DNA of 64,000 nt from Hyphomicrobium nitrativorans NL23. Its GTDB lineage: Bacteria; Pseudomonadota; Alphaproteobacteria; Rhizobiales; Hyphomicrobiaceae. The stretch is taken from contig NC_022997.1 of NCBI RefSeq assembly GCF_000503895.1, positions 1,260,501 to 1,324,500 on the forward strand. Direction: 5' to 3'. Below the pieces are notes generated by a model. That model made no database searches. It was not told the DNA's origin and saw only the letters and a list, made by a program, of their open reading frames with translations. Below, piece after piece: positions 22,736 through 31,289 of the stretch (within the stretch, counting starts at the first letter, position 1; every line of letters begins with the position of its first letter). A program made the position numbers and the translations under genes.

Positions 22736-25039
22736 ATGAGATTTCGAGCGAGCGTGTACGTCGCTGTGGCGGCGGTGGGGGTTTATGCCGAGGCTGCACC
22801 GGCGCAAGTCGCCGACGAGCAGTCCGGACAGGAAACCGTGCTGTTGGAAGGCATTGTGGTGGCGCCCGCAACGCCTCGGCGAGGCGGCGCCGCGACAGGT
22901 TCGCCGGACGGCGCGTCTTCCGGTCTCTCCGCTATCGCCGCAGAAGCCGTAAGCGCAAATCCGCCTCCGATGGAGGTGCAGCAGCAGCGCTTTCTTCGCA
23001 GGCCCGGGGCGGAAGTCGTGGTGCCTGTTGCCGATAGAGAGCCTGGGCGCCTCGTCAATGCGGGTGACGTTCTCGCGACCGTCCCCGGCGTGTTCGTGAC
23101 GGAGCGGGGCGCGGGTTCAAGCGCGTTCATCTCTATGCGGGGCAGCGATATCGGATCGGATGGCAGCCGGAACGGCCGCGGGATACGTGCGTATCTCGAT
23201 GGTTTCCCGGTCGGGCGCACCGAAGCGGGCCTCACCAATCAGCTTCTCGATGTCAACGCTGCCGACTATCTCGAAGTCTATCGGGGCGGAAACAGCCTGC
23301 GTTACGGTGCCCTCGCAACAGGCGGTGCGCTCAATTTCGTATCCAAGACCGGGATCACGGCACCCGGCACCGCGGTCACTTTATCCGGCGGCAGCTTCGG
23401 CCATATGCGAACCCAACTTGAGCACGGCGGCTCGGACGGGGCTTTCGACTGGTACCTTCAAGGATCGTGGCTGAAGAACGACGGCTATGTGAGGCACACC
23501 GAAGAAGAGAACTATCGGTTCAGCGGGAACATCGGTTGGCGCCCGAATGCAAACGTCGAGTCGCGGACGTTCTTTGCAATCGGGCAGACCAACATGAACA
23601 TGGGCGATTCGATCCCGTTGAGCAGCCTTGAGACTAATCGCCGGGGCATTCCGAGCTGGGGCACCGCCTATAACTCCCACCTCGATTTCGATTACCAGCG
23701 GATCGCCAACCGTACGACCATTCGCGACGGTGACACGACGTACGAGCTCGGCGGTTACTTCCTGAACACCACGCTTCATCACCTGCCGGTTCCGATGGCG
23801 GGGATCATCGACTACGCGTGGCAAGACTTTGGCGTGTCGGGCCGCGTCGAGCATCAGACGCGCATTGCGGGCTTGCCCACCGAGCTTGTCGCCGGCGTCC
23901 GGGTTGGATACACGACCGGCGACTTCGATCGCTTCCGGCACGCGAACCAGGGCCGGGACAAGGGACTGCAGCTCTACGATTGGGACTTCGGATCCTGGCT
24001 CGTGGAAAGCTACGCGGAGAGCGCGATCGAAATCTTACCGCGCGTGCGGCTCTTCACTGGTTTGCAGGGCGTGTATACGACGCGCATCCTGGACGATGGG
24101 TATGCGGGCGGCGCGGTCGCGCCGACGAACCCGATGGGGCCTCCGCCGCAGTATCACAACCCTCCTCAGCCGGGGCGGGGCGCAGCGCCATTGGAATACG
24201 ATCGCGATTTCGGAGCTCTCAATCCCAAGGTGGGGATGAATTGGGAGCATGCGCGCCATCATTTCCTGTTCGCCAACGTCACGCGCAGCTACGAGGTGCC
24301 GAGCGGGGCTGACTTTGCGAACATGTTCTCGGTCTACGGCGCGGCTGCTCCGGAGCTTGACGCGCAATCGGCGTGGACGTGGGAGATCGGCACGCGCGGC
24401 GGCTGGGAGCGCTTCAAGTACGATGTGACGCTCTATCATATGCGGCTCCGCGACGAGATTCTGACGAAGTGCGCCTCGCCTGTCTGCTCGTCGAGCAATA
24501 CCGTCGCCTTCAATGCGGACAGGACCGTTCACAACGGGATCGAAGTCGGTGTCCAGGCGGTGCCGTTCATCGATGTTCTGGATCGCGGAGACAGTATCTT
24601 CACGAACTTCGTCTGGAACTACGCGGACTTCCGTTTCGATGGAGACGCGGTGTTTGGCGACGAGCGCCTGCCGGTCATCCCGGAACACCAAGTGTACGCG
24701 GAACTCGGCTACCAGCACGCGTCCGGCTTCTTCACGTCGGTGAACATGCGTTACATGGGCGAGCGGCGGACCACGTTCGATGGCTCCGGGGGTGACGCCT
24801 TTGTCGTTCCCGATTACACGCTGCTCGGCGCGAAGATCGGATGGCAATCGCCCGACAAGTCTTGGTCGGCCTTCATCGAGGGCCATAATCTGACGGACGA
24901 AGCCTACGTAGCGGATTTCGCCGCGACGCCGACGGTTCTGAGGAGCGGTGGATCGCCGTTCGCGCCGCTCGTCGCTTCGCCTTTCGTGCGGCCAGGTGAC
25001 GGTCGCGCCGTCTATGGCGGCATCACCACGCGCTTTTGA
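22736..25039 (+). CDS. TonB-dependent outer-membrane receptor, predicted zinc-regulated
   Basis: The 767-residue receptor has a signal peptide (residues 1-24) and a TonB-box-like segment TVLLEGIVVAPA (about 34-45). The plug region contains AGDVLATVPGVFVTERG, AFISMRGSDIGSDGSRNGRG and RYGALATGGALNFVSKTG. The beta-barrel ends in an aromatic residue (YGGITTRF). It imports a large or rare substrate across the outer membrane using TonB energy. The Zur-like operator just upstream and the CobN-like, ExbB-like and DUF2149 genes downstream suggest a metal-loaded tetrapyrrole or metallophore as substrate. The TTG two codons upstream is a less likely start. A His/Pro-rich loop (PPPQYHNPPQPGRG) lies in the barrel. 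Confidence 0.9.
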   Translation: MRFRASVYVAVAAVGVYAEAAPAQVADEQSGQETVLLEGIVVAPATPRRGGAATGSPDGASSGLSAIAAEAVSANPPPMEVQQQRFLRRPGAEVVVPVADREPGRLVNAGDVLATVPGVFVTERGAGSSAFISMRGSDIGSDGSRNGRGIRAYLDGFPVGRTEAGLTNQLLDVNAADYLEVYRGGNSLRYGALATGGALNFVSKTGITAPGTAVTLSGGSFGHMRTQLEHGGSDGAFDWYLQGSWLKNDGYVRHTEEENYRFSGNIGWRPNANVESRTFFAIGQTNMNMGDSIPLSSLETNRRGIPSWGTAYNSHLDFDYQRIANRTTIRDGDTTYELGGYFLNTTLHHLPVPMAGIIDYAWQDFGVSGRVEHQTRIAGLPTELVAGVRVGYTTGDFDRFRHANQGRDKGLQLYDWDFGSWLVESYAESAIEILPRVRLFTGLQGVYTTRILDDGYAGGAVAPTNPMGPPPQYHNPPQPGRGAAPLEYDRDFGALNPKVGMNWEHARHHFLFANVTRSYEVPSGADFANMFSVYGAAAPELDAQSAWTWEIGTRGGWERFKYDVTLYHMRLRDEILTKCASPVCSSSNTVAFNADRTVHNGIEVGVQAVPFIDVLDRGDSIFTNFVWNYADFRFDGDAVFGDERLPVIPEHQVYAELGYQHASGFFTSVNMRYMGERRTTFDGSGGDAFVVPDYTLLGAKIGWQSPDKSWSAFIEGHNLTDEAYVADFAATPTVLRSGGSPFAPLVASPFVRPGDGRAVYGGITTRF

Positions 25040-25086
25040 TGGACGACGCGGAGGTGCCGCTCGACACCTCACGCATGATCGTCCGT

Positions 25087-25127
25087 GGGCCCGGCCGTAC
25101 CTCCCATCTGGCCGGGCCCGTTTTTTT
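25087..25127 (+). terminator. Rho-independent terminator between the receptor and the CobN-like gene
   Basis: GGGCCCGGCC (25087-25096) pairs perfectly with GGCCGGGCCC (25110-25119), followed by G and seven T. It lies 48 bp after the receptor stop and 54 bp before the CobN-like ATG. Downstream genes would thus be expressed by partial read-through or from an own promoter not recognised here. Confidence 0.85.
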
Positions 25128-25180
25128 GTCGGCAGGGTCGGCCTCGGTGCGCGCCCGTTACCTTAGGAAGAGAGATTGGA

Positions 25181-28100
25181 ATGATGCCGGGCGCGCGCGC
25201 CATATTGTTTTTGATCGTCGCTGCCGGGTTGATGGCACAGGCGCATCCGGCCCTGGCCGATCCCGGTGTGGGTGCATCCTCTGCGCCCACGCGCCATGTT
25301 CGCATCATCACCGATACGTTCGTGCTGTCGGGAAAGCTGGAAAAGCTGAGCGCGATTGCGGCGCAAGCCGATCTTAAGCTCGACCACATCTACGTCGAGA
25401 GCGGAATGGGTGAGGCGAAGGAGTGGATCAAGGACATCGATCTCGTGATCCTCGATACACCGCGGCCGATGGATCTGGCCAAGGTGGAGCAGCGTGTCGG
25501 GGCGGCGCTGCGCGCGTCGCAGGTTCCCTGGATTCGTATCGGGGGCGGTCCGCCTGCGTTCGGTAATATCCCGGAAGATCGTGCCCGCGCATGGATCGGC
25601 TTTTATGCCAGCGGGGGCGAGGAGAATGCCCGAACGCTTTTTGCGGCCATCTCCGCATGGGGTACGGACACCCAGGATACGCACGCCGCTCCTAAGCCCG
25701 CTGCTGTTTCGCCGGTCGGTTTTTATCATCCTGCCGCCCCGCATCCGTTTGCGTCGCCGGATGATTACTTGGCGTGGGGAAGGGAGCGCTGGAAGCCGAA
25801 CGCGCCGCGCGTGGGGATCATCATTCACCGCGGCCTTGTGTCGAGTATGGAAACGCAGGCGATCGACGCGCTCGTGCACGCGAGTGAGGCGCGAGGTCTT
25901 TTGCCGTTTGTCTTCTGGTTCGAACCCGCACCCGAGGACGCGCTTGAGCGCGCAGTCGGATCGGCGAAGATCGACGTTCTCGTCATCGCGACCCATCTGC
26001 AGAACGGCCCTCGGCGCGCGGAGGAGTTTCTTAAGCTCGGCGTTCCCGTGCTGCAGACCATCAACTATCGCAACGGCGACGGGAATCATTGGGACGCCGC
26101 ACAAAGCGGCATCCCTCAGCCCTTCGTTGCGCCCTTTCTCGCGCTGCCTGAAACATGGGGGATCAGCGATCCGATGGTCGTCGACGCCGTCGAGAACGGC
26201 GCACCGACCCCCATACCCACTCAGGTCGAGGCTCTTGTTGCGAAGATTGCGCGACTGGCGGCCCTGCGCCGCAAACCGGCACATGCGAAGCGCATTGCGC
26301 TGATGTTCTGGAATTACCCGCCGGGCGAGAAGAACCTGTCCGCATCGCATCTCAATGTTCCCAAAAGTCTTGAGAAGCTCATCGAGGCGCTCGCGTCGGC
26401 AGGCTACGACGTGCCTAAGCACACGGAAGCCGAACTCATTCGCGCCGCTCAACGCATGCTGGAGGGCGTCTATCGTCCGGAAAGTCTTGCGGATCTGCTG
26501 GCGAAAGGGCTTGCCGAAAGCGTTCCTGTTGCCAAGTACCGTCGCTGGCTCGACACACTGCCGCCGAGCCGGCGCGCGGAGCTTGCCGAGCGGTGGGGCG
26601 ACCCCGATCAAGACCCCTTCGTCACGCAGGTGGCGGGAGAGGCGCACTTCGTCATCCCGCGCCTTAAGCTTGGCAAGCTGATCGTCATGCCGCAGCTTCC
26701 GCGGAGCGGCCGCCCTGGCGAGAGCTATCACGATCTGCATCAGGCGCCTGGCCACGCCTACTTCGCCGCGTATCTTTTCGTCCGCGAGGTTTTTTCGGCC
26801 GACGCTCTGATCCATTTAGGCACGCACGGCACGCAGGAATGGACACCGGGCAAGGATCGCGGGCTGGCGGCGAGCGACTATCCTTTTCTGGCTGTGGGCG
26901 ATCTGCCGGTGATCTATCCCTACATTCAAGACAACGTCGCAGAGGCCATTCAGGCGAAACGCCGGGGACGTGCCGTGACCGTCAGTCATCAGACGCCGCC
27001 GTTTGCTCCTGCCGGCCTTTACGACGAGCTTCGCGATCTCAAGGGTTGGATCGAGGAATATGCGCAGCTCGACGACGGGCCCGTACGCGACCGCACCGGC
27101 GCCACGCTGCGGGATGCTGTCGTCTCTGCCAACCTTCATCGCGACATGGACTGGAGCGAAGAACGCATCGAGGCGGACTTCGCGGCCTTTGTGCCGCTGT
27201 TGCAAGATCACATCCACGCCTTGTCACGGCACGCGATGCCGCTTGGTCTGCACACGTTCGGCGTTCCTGCGGCGGCCGATCATCGGCTGACGACCGTCAT
27301 GCAACAGCTCGGTGCGCCGTTTCATCGCCGCGCTGGATCGGACCTCGATACGGTTTTTGCGGGCGACGCCGCGGCGCTTCGCGAAAGTTCGCCCTATCGC
27401 CTTTTGCAGCGGTATGTGCGCGATGGCGCCCCTCTTTCTGAGGTGAGCGATCCGGACCTGCGCGCCGATCTCGTGCGTGCCGCCGATCTCGATCGTCATC
27501 TGTCCGACACGGACGAGATCCCGGCCCTCATGAGTGCCCTGGAGGGGCGCTTCGTTGCGCCGGGCGCGGGTGGGGACCCGATACGCAATCCCGATGTTCC
27601 GAGTGGGCGCAATCTTTTCGGATTCGAGCCGGACAGGGTGCCGACCCGCGCGGCTTACGAAGCGGGCGGCGAGATGCTGACCAAGCTGGTCGAAAGCTAC
27701 CGGCAAGAGCATGACGGCGCCGCGCCGACGCAGCTTGCATTCAGTCTCTGGGCCACCGAAAGCATGCGCCATCTTGGCGTACTCGAAGCGCAAGTCCTGC
27801 ACGCGCTGGGGCTGAGGCCGGTGTGGAACGAAGCCGGACGCGTGGTCGCGCTCGACATCATCCCCGCAGCGGAGCTTGGGCGACCACGCATCGACAGCGT
27901 GCTACAGGTCACGAGCGTCTATCGCGATCAGTTCGACGGGTTCATGCGCCTCCTGGCCGAAGCGATCGATAAGCTTGCTGCGACGGAGGCGGCGGGCAAT
28001 CCAATTGCAGCGCGCAGCGAGACGGTTGCCCATAAACTTGTTGCGTTAGGATATGCGCCCGGCGAGGCTCGGAGGCTGGCGGCGCTGCGGATCTTCAGCA

Positions 28101-29092
28101 ACGCACCCGGCGACTACGGCACCGACCTTCCGGACGCCACGTTGCGCTCTACGGATTGGGAGAGCAGCGCTCCCCTCGCGGACTCCTTCCTTTCGCGACT
28201 CAAATATGCCTATGGCGCGAAGGACTGGGGCCTCGATGTCGGTGACATCAATCTCTTTGCCGAGCAGCTCAAGGGCACCGAGGCCGCGGTGCTTTCCCGC
28301 TCGTCGCAGCTCAATGGTCTGCTCTCGACCGACCATCCCTTCGAATACCTCGGCGGTCTTGCGCTCGCCATTCGCCATCTCGACGGGCGCGACCCATCCC
28401 TCTACATCGCAGATCTTCGTGAGACGACGTCCCGTGTCGCGTCGGCCGCCCGCCATCTCGCAGACGAGGTCCGCACGCGCGCGCTCAATCCCTACTGGAT
28501 TTCCGCCATGCAGCAGGAGGGCTATGCCGGCACGCTTGAGCTTCTCAATGCCACCAACAATCTTTGGGGGTGGCAGGTCACGGCGCCATCGACCGTCCGC
28601 GCCGATCAATGGCAGCTGCTGCACGATACCTTCGTGAACGACATCCGCGAGCTTGGCCTCAGGGACTGGTTCGAGGAGCACAATCCCACGGCACAGGGCC
28701 AGATCATCGAACGCCTGATCGAAGCCATTCGTAAAGGCTACTGGGACGCGAGTGAAGCCACGCGCAAGGAGCTTGTCGAGCGCTGGGACGCGCTCAGCGA
28801 GCAGCACGATGTAAGCGTCGGAGAGGCGGCGACCAGATCCTATGTCTCAGCACTCGCCGTACAATACGGGATAGACAAATCTGAAACGGTCGATCCACAG
28901 CGGGCGTCTTCCGAGCAAGCAGGCGAGCAGGTCAGCGGACCTCTTCTGCAAGAAGCCGCAGCCGCTCGGGATGCGGACGCTCCTCTCTCGCTGTGGATCG
29001 GGCTCGTTGCCGTTCTGTTGTGCATTCTGGCCGGTGTGCTCGCGCAAATCATTTCCAACCGTCGTCAGACGTTATCGGGAGCAGCAGAATGA
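25181..29092 (+). CDS. Exported, membrane-anchored CobN-like chelatase/dechelatase (HmuS-like)
   Basis: The 1303-residue protein is a CobN-family member by IHLGTHGTQEWTPGK (about residues 544-558), AIQAKRRGRAVTVSHQTPP and NPYWISAMQQEGYAGTLELL (about 1100-1120). Unlike cytoplasmic CobN of B12 synthesis it has an N-terminal signal peptide (ILFLIVAAGLMAQAHPALA, cleavage near 28). It also has one C-terminal helix (LWIGLVAVLLCILAGVLAQI, about 1270-1290) with a basic end. The catalytic body is therefore periplasmic and anchored in the inner membrane. No CobS/CobT partners are present. HmuS of Bacteroidetes haem-uptake loci has this design and is thought to remove metal from tetrapyrrole. I infer a reverse chelatase for an imported metal complex. 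The ATG at 25181 is chosen because it gives the signal peptide. Confidence 0.82.
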   Translation: MMPGARAILFLIVAAGLMAQAHPALADPGVGASSAPTRHVRIITDTFVLSGKLEKLSAIAAQADLKLDHIYVESGMGEAKEWIKDIDLVILDTPRPMDLAKVEQRVGAALRASQVPWIRIGGGPPAFGNIPEDRARAWIGFYASGGEENARTLFAAISAWGTDTQDTHAAPKPAAVSPVGFYHPAAPHPFASPDDYLAWGRERWKPNAPRVGIIIHRGLVSSMETQAIDALVHASEARGLLPFVFWFEPAPEDALERAVGSAKIDVLVIATHLQNGPRRAEEFLKLGVPVLQTINYRNGDGNHWDAAQSGIPQPFVAPFLALPETWGISDPMVVDAVENGAPTPIPTQVEALVAKIARLAALRRKPAHAKRIALMFWNYPPGEKNLSASHLNVPKSLEKLIEALASAGYDVPKHTEAELIRAAQRMLEGVYRPESLADLLAKGLAESVPVAKYRRWLDTLPPSRRAELAERWGDPDQDPFVTQVAGEAHFVIPRLKLGKLIVMPQLPRSGRPGESYHDLHQAPGHAYFAAYLFVREVFSADALIHLGTHGTQEWTPGKDRGLAASDYPFLAVGDLPVIYPYIQDNVAEAIQAKRRGRAVTVSHQTPPFAPAGLYDELRDLKGWIEEYAQLDDGPVRDRTGATLRDAVVSANLHRDMDWSEERIEADFAAFVPLLQDHIHALSRHAMPLGLHTFGVPAAADHRLTTVMQQLGAPFHRRAGSDLDTVFAGDAAALRESSPYRLLQRYVRDGAPLSEVSDPDLRADLVRAADLDRHLSDTDEIPALMSALEGRFVAPGAGGDPIRNPDVPSGRNLFGFEPDRVPTRAAYEAGGEMLTKLVESYRQEHDGAAPTQLAFSLWATESMRHLGVLEAQVLHALGLRPVWNEAGRVVALDIIPAAELGRPRIDSVLQVTSVYRDQFDGFMRLLAEAIDKLAATEAAGNPIAARSETVAHKLVALGYAPGEARRLAALRIFSNAPGDYGTDLPDATLRSTDWESSAPLADSFLSRLKYAYGAKDWGLDVGDINLFAEQLKGTEAAVLSRSSQLNGLLSTDHPFEYLGGLALAIRHLDGRDPSLYIADLRETTSRVASAARHLADEVRTRALNPYWISAMQQEGYAGTLELLNATNNLWGWQVTAPSTVRADQWQLLHDTFVNDIRELGLRDWFEEHNPTAQGQIIERLIEAIRKGYWDASEATRKELVERWDALSEQHDVSVGEAATRSYVSALAVQYGIDKSETVDPQRASSEQAGEQVSGPLLQEAAAARDADAPLSLWIGLVAVLLCILAGVLAQIISNRRQTLSGAAE

Positions 29093-29565
29093 CGGGTCTG
29101 GAGCAGTGGCTTTACGAGCTTGCGCGGTTGTTTCTGATGCCCGTGCTGTGTCTCATCCTGGCGGGGCTCGCTTACGCTTTTGTGGCTCTCGGCAGGTTCC
29201 TCGCTGAGGCATGGCAGCGGTGGCGTGGCAGCTACCGCTCGCGCCTCGCTGCTTTTCAGGCCGCAAACGGCGCGACGAGCGACGATCTTGAGATCTGGAT
29301 CCTGCACGATCTCGAATGGTTGAGGATCGTATCGCGCAGCGCCCCGATGCTGGGTCTCATCGCGACCATGATCCCCATGGGTCCTGCGCTGTTGGCGTTG
29401 ACCAGCAACAATGCGAAGGGCGTCGGGGAAAACCTCGTCGTCGCATTCTCCGCCGTCATCCTCGCGCTCCTGAGCGCGGCCATCGCGTTCACGATCCTGA
29501 CGATCCGGCGCCGCTGGTTGCTTCAGGATCTCCGCGCGATCGAACGCGGACCGGAGGCGCGGTGA
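29089..29565 (+). CDS. MotA/TolQ/ExbB-like proton channel protein (HmuU-like)
   Basis: The 158-residue protein has three membrane helices: LMPVLCLILAGLAYAFVALG, APMLGLIATMIPMGPALLAL and LVVAFSAVILALLSAAIAFT. The MLGLIATMIPMGPALLAL segment is the conserved ExbB/TolQ core. The cytoplasmic loop between helices 1 and 2 is shorter than in ExbB. The start codon overlaps the stop of the CobN-like gene (ATGA) and its own stop overlaps the next start, so the three genes are translationally coupled. It likely forms a motor with the DUF2149 protein that powers the CobN-like protein or the receptor. Confidence 0.82.
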   Translation: MTGLEQWLYELARLFLMPVLCLILAGLAYAFVALGRFLAEAWQRWRGSYRSRLAAFQAANGATSDDLEIWILHDLEWLRIVSRSAPMLGLIATMIPMGPALLALTSNNAKGVGENLVVAFSAVILALLSAAIAFTILTIRRRWLLQDLRAIERGPEAR

Positions 29566-29891
29566 TGCGCAGGCGTTTTCTCGATCAAAGCGACGGCGAC
29601 GATCCGCTGCTCTCCGTCGTCAACCTCATCGACGTCTTCCTTGTGGTCATTGCGATCCTGATGATCGTCATCGTGCAGAACCCGCTCAATCCCTTTGCGA
29701 ACAAGAATGTCGTGGTGGTCGAGAACCCGGGTGAGGACGACATGCGTATCACGATCAAGGACGGTGAGGATCTGACGCAATACGAAACGTCAGGGGAGAT
29801 CGGCGAGGGGCAGGGTGTTCGTGCCGGAATAACATACAGACTTCCGGATGGGCGTCTCATCTACGTTCCGGAGGGAGACGCGGGGCCGTGA
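29565..29891 (+). CDS. DUF2149 protein, ExbD/MotB-like partner (HmuV-like)
   Basis: The 108-residue protein has one helix near the N-terminus (DPLLSVVNLIDVFLVVIAIL, about residues 13-32, continuing MIVIVQNP). An Asp sits inside the membrane part (NLIDVFLV). ExbD, TolR and MotB have an Asp at the same place, which carries the proton flow. The short periplasmic domain (about 40-108) is not the usual ExbD fold. DUF2149 follows MotA/TolQ/ExbB-like genes in hmu-type loci. A GTG one codon earlier is an alternative start. The downstream region holds a palindromic repeat. Confidence 0.8.
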   Translation: MRRRFLDQSDGDDPLLSVVNLIDVFLVVIAILMIVIVQNPLNPFANKNVVVVENPGEDDMRITIKDGEDLTQYETSGEIGEGQGVRAGITYRLPDGRLIYVPEGDAGP

Positions 29892-29922
29892 GGACGGCAC
29901 AGGCGACGATGCGCAGATCGGG

Positions 29923-30029
29923 CTAGAGCCGTTCTGACTTAGACGGAACCGCGTGCTGCGCCCCCTCACCCTGTCCCTCTCCCCGTCCATGCGAAGCATG
30001 GCTCCGTCATGACGCGCCGGGTGAGGGGG
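29923..30029. repeat. Intergenic palindromic repeat with nested hairpins
   Basis: The block CTAGAGCCGTTCTGACTTAG and its continuation (29923-29953) recurs after metF (46140-46170) with about 25 of 31 bases identical. It is followed by a stem CCCCCTCACC (29961-29970) with GGTGAGGGGG (30020-30029), which encloses CCATGC-GAA-GCATGG (29987-30001). Such elements are common dispersed repeats in this bacterial group. It lies between convergent genes and could also end transcription. Confidence 0.65.
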
Positions 30030-30060
30030 AGGCATCGTTTCCATCATAAACGTAAAGCTT

Positions 30061-31269
30061 CTAGCGTTTCACGTGCTCCGGCCGGAAGCCGAGACCGATC
30101 AGCCGCCCGGTTACGTGCGGCAGGATCCTGGAGCGGCCAATCATGCGAAGGAAGGCGGGTGGCCCGCTTTTCTTGGTTTCGTCGCCCGTTTTGCGCTTGC
30201 TGCGCATCATGAGCTGAACCTTCTGGGTCGCCTTCGTCGGAAACTCGCGGCGCTTTTGGACGGCCTGCAAGTGTGCGTCCGTCAGCGTGCCGCGAAGTAG
30301 GGGTGCTGCGAGAATGTTGGCGGCTGCCACCGCATCCTGGATCGCGAGATTGACGCCGACACCTCCCACCGGGGACATGGCATGTGCGGCGTCTCCGATG
30401 CACAGGACGCCGGGCGCCCACCATGTCTTCAGGCGGTCCATGCGGACGCTCAGAAGATGGACCTGATCCCAATCTTCGATTTCGTCGAAACGCTTGCTGG
30501 GCAACGGCGCCACGGCGGCGAGCTTGGCGCGGAGTGCCGGTAATCCGGCGGCTTTCGTTTCAGAAAAACCACCCTTGCGGATGACATATCCGCATTGCCA
30601 AAAATCGCCGCGATCAATCAGGATCAGGCCTTGGTTCGGTCCGCCGTGACTCATGCCTTGGACGGTGTCGTCGGGGGGGCGAGAGAGCCTCATCCACAAC
30701 ACATCGACAGAGGCTCCGAGGTCTTCGACCTCAAGTCCAACGTCGCGCCGAACGCGCGAGTCCCGGCCGTCGGCACCAACGACCAGGTCTGCTTCGAGGA
30801 TGTCCTCCCGACCCACGCTGTCCACGACCCGCGCGCCGGCAACGCGCTCGCCCTGGCGCACGAGACCTGCAAACGTCGCTCCCATGCGCAACTCGAAACA
30901 CGGCAAGGCATTTGCCTTTTCGGCAAGGAAATTCAGAAAGTCCCATTGAGGCATGAACGCGATGAACTTGCACCGGGTCGGAAGTCGCGAAAAGTCAGCG
31001 ATGGTGGTCTGTGTGCCGTTGATCTCGGCATGGAGCTGTGGGGCCTGCTGATGGGGAAGCGCCAGGAACTCGTCGAGAAGTCCCAGTTCGTGAAAGGCTT
31101 CGAGCGTGGAGGGATGAATGGTATCGCCGCGAAAATCCCGCAGAAAATCCGTGTGCTTTTCGATCACCGTCGTTGGCACGCCTGCACGCGCCAGGAGAAA
31201 GCCCAGCATCATGCCTGCAGGGCCCGCACCGACGATGCAGCATGATTGGGGTGTGGAACTCTGGGTCAT
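30061..31269 (-). CDS. FAD-dependent monooxygenase (UbiH/PHBH-type)
   Basis: The 402-residue flavoprotein has the N-terminal dinucleotide motif CIVGAGPAGMMLGFLLARAG (about residues 11-30). It also has the DG motif LVVGADGRDSRVRRDVG (about 163-179) and the second FAD motif LCIGDAAHAMSPVGGVGVNL (about 290-309). Together these define the p-hydroxybenzoate hydroxylase fold that inserts one oxygen atom into an aromatic or polyketide-like substrate. The substrate cannot be read from sequence. It stands alone between the DUF2149 gene and a gene-poor region. The ATG at 31269 has AAGGAGG-like sequence upstream. Confidence 0.85.
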   Translation of the reverse strand: MTQSSTPQSCCIVGAGPAGMMLGFLLARAGVPTTVIEKHTDFLRDFRGDTIHPSTLEAFHELGLLDEFLALPHQQAPQLHAEINGTQTTIADFSRLPTRCKFIAFMPQWDFLNFLAEKANALPCFELRMGATFAGLVRQGERVAGARVVDSVGREDILEADLVVGADGRDSRVRRDVGLEVEDLGASVDVLWMRLSRPPDDTVQGMSHGGPNQGLILIDRGDFWQCGYVIRKGGFSETKAAGLPALRAKLAAVAPLPSKRFDEIEDWDQVHLLSVRMDRLKTWWAPGVLCIGDAAHAMSPVGGVGVNLAIQDAVAAANILAAPLLRGTLTDAHLQAVQKRREFPTKATQKVQLMMRSKRKTGDETKKSGPPAFLRMIGRSRILPHVTGRLIGLGFRPEHVKR

Positions 31270-31289
31270 AAGGAGGTGCCCTTCTCGTC

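Noticed and set aside
25163-26815. 550-codon frame antisense to the CobN-like gene
   Set aside because: The sense frame carries the CobN motifs and signal peptide; the antisense product is Arg-rich without motifs.
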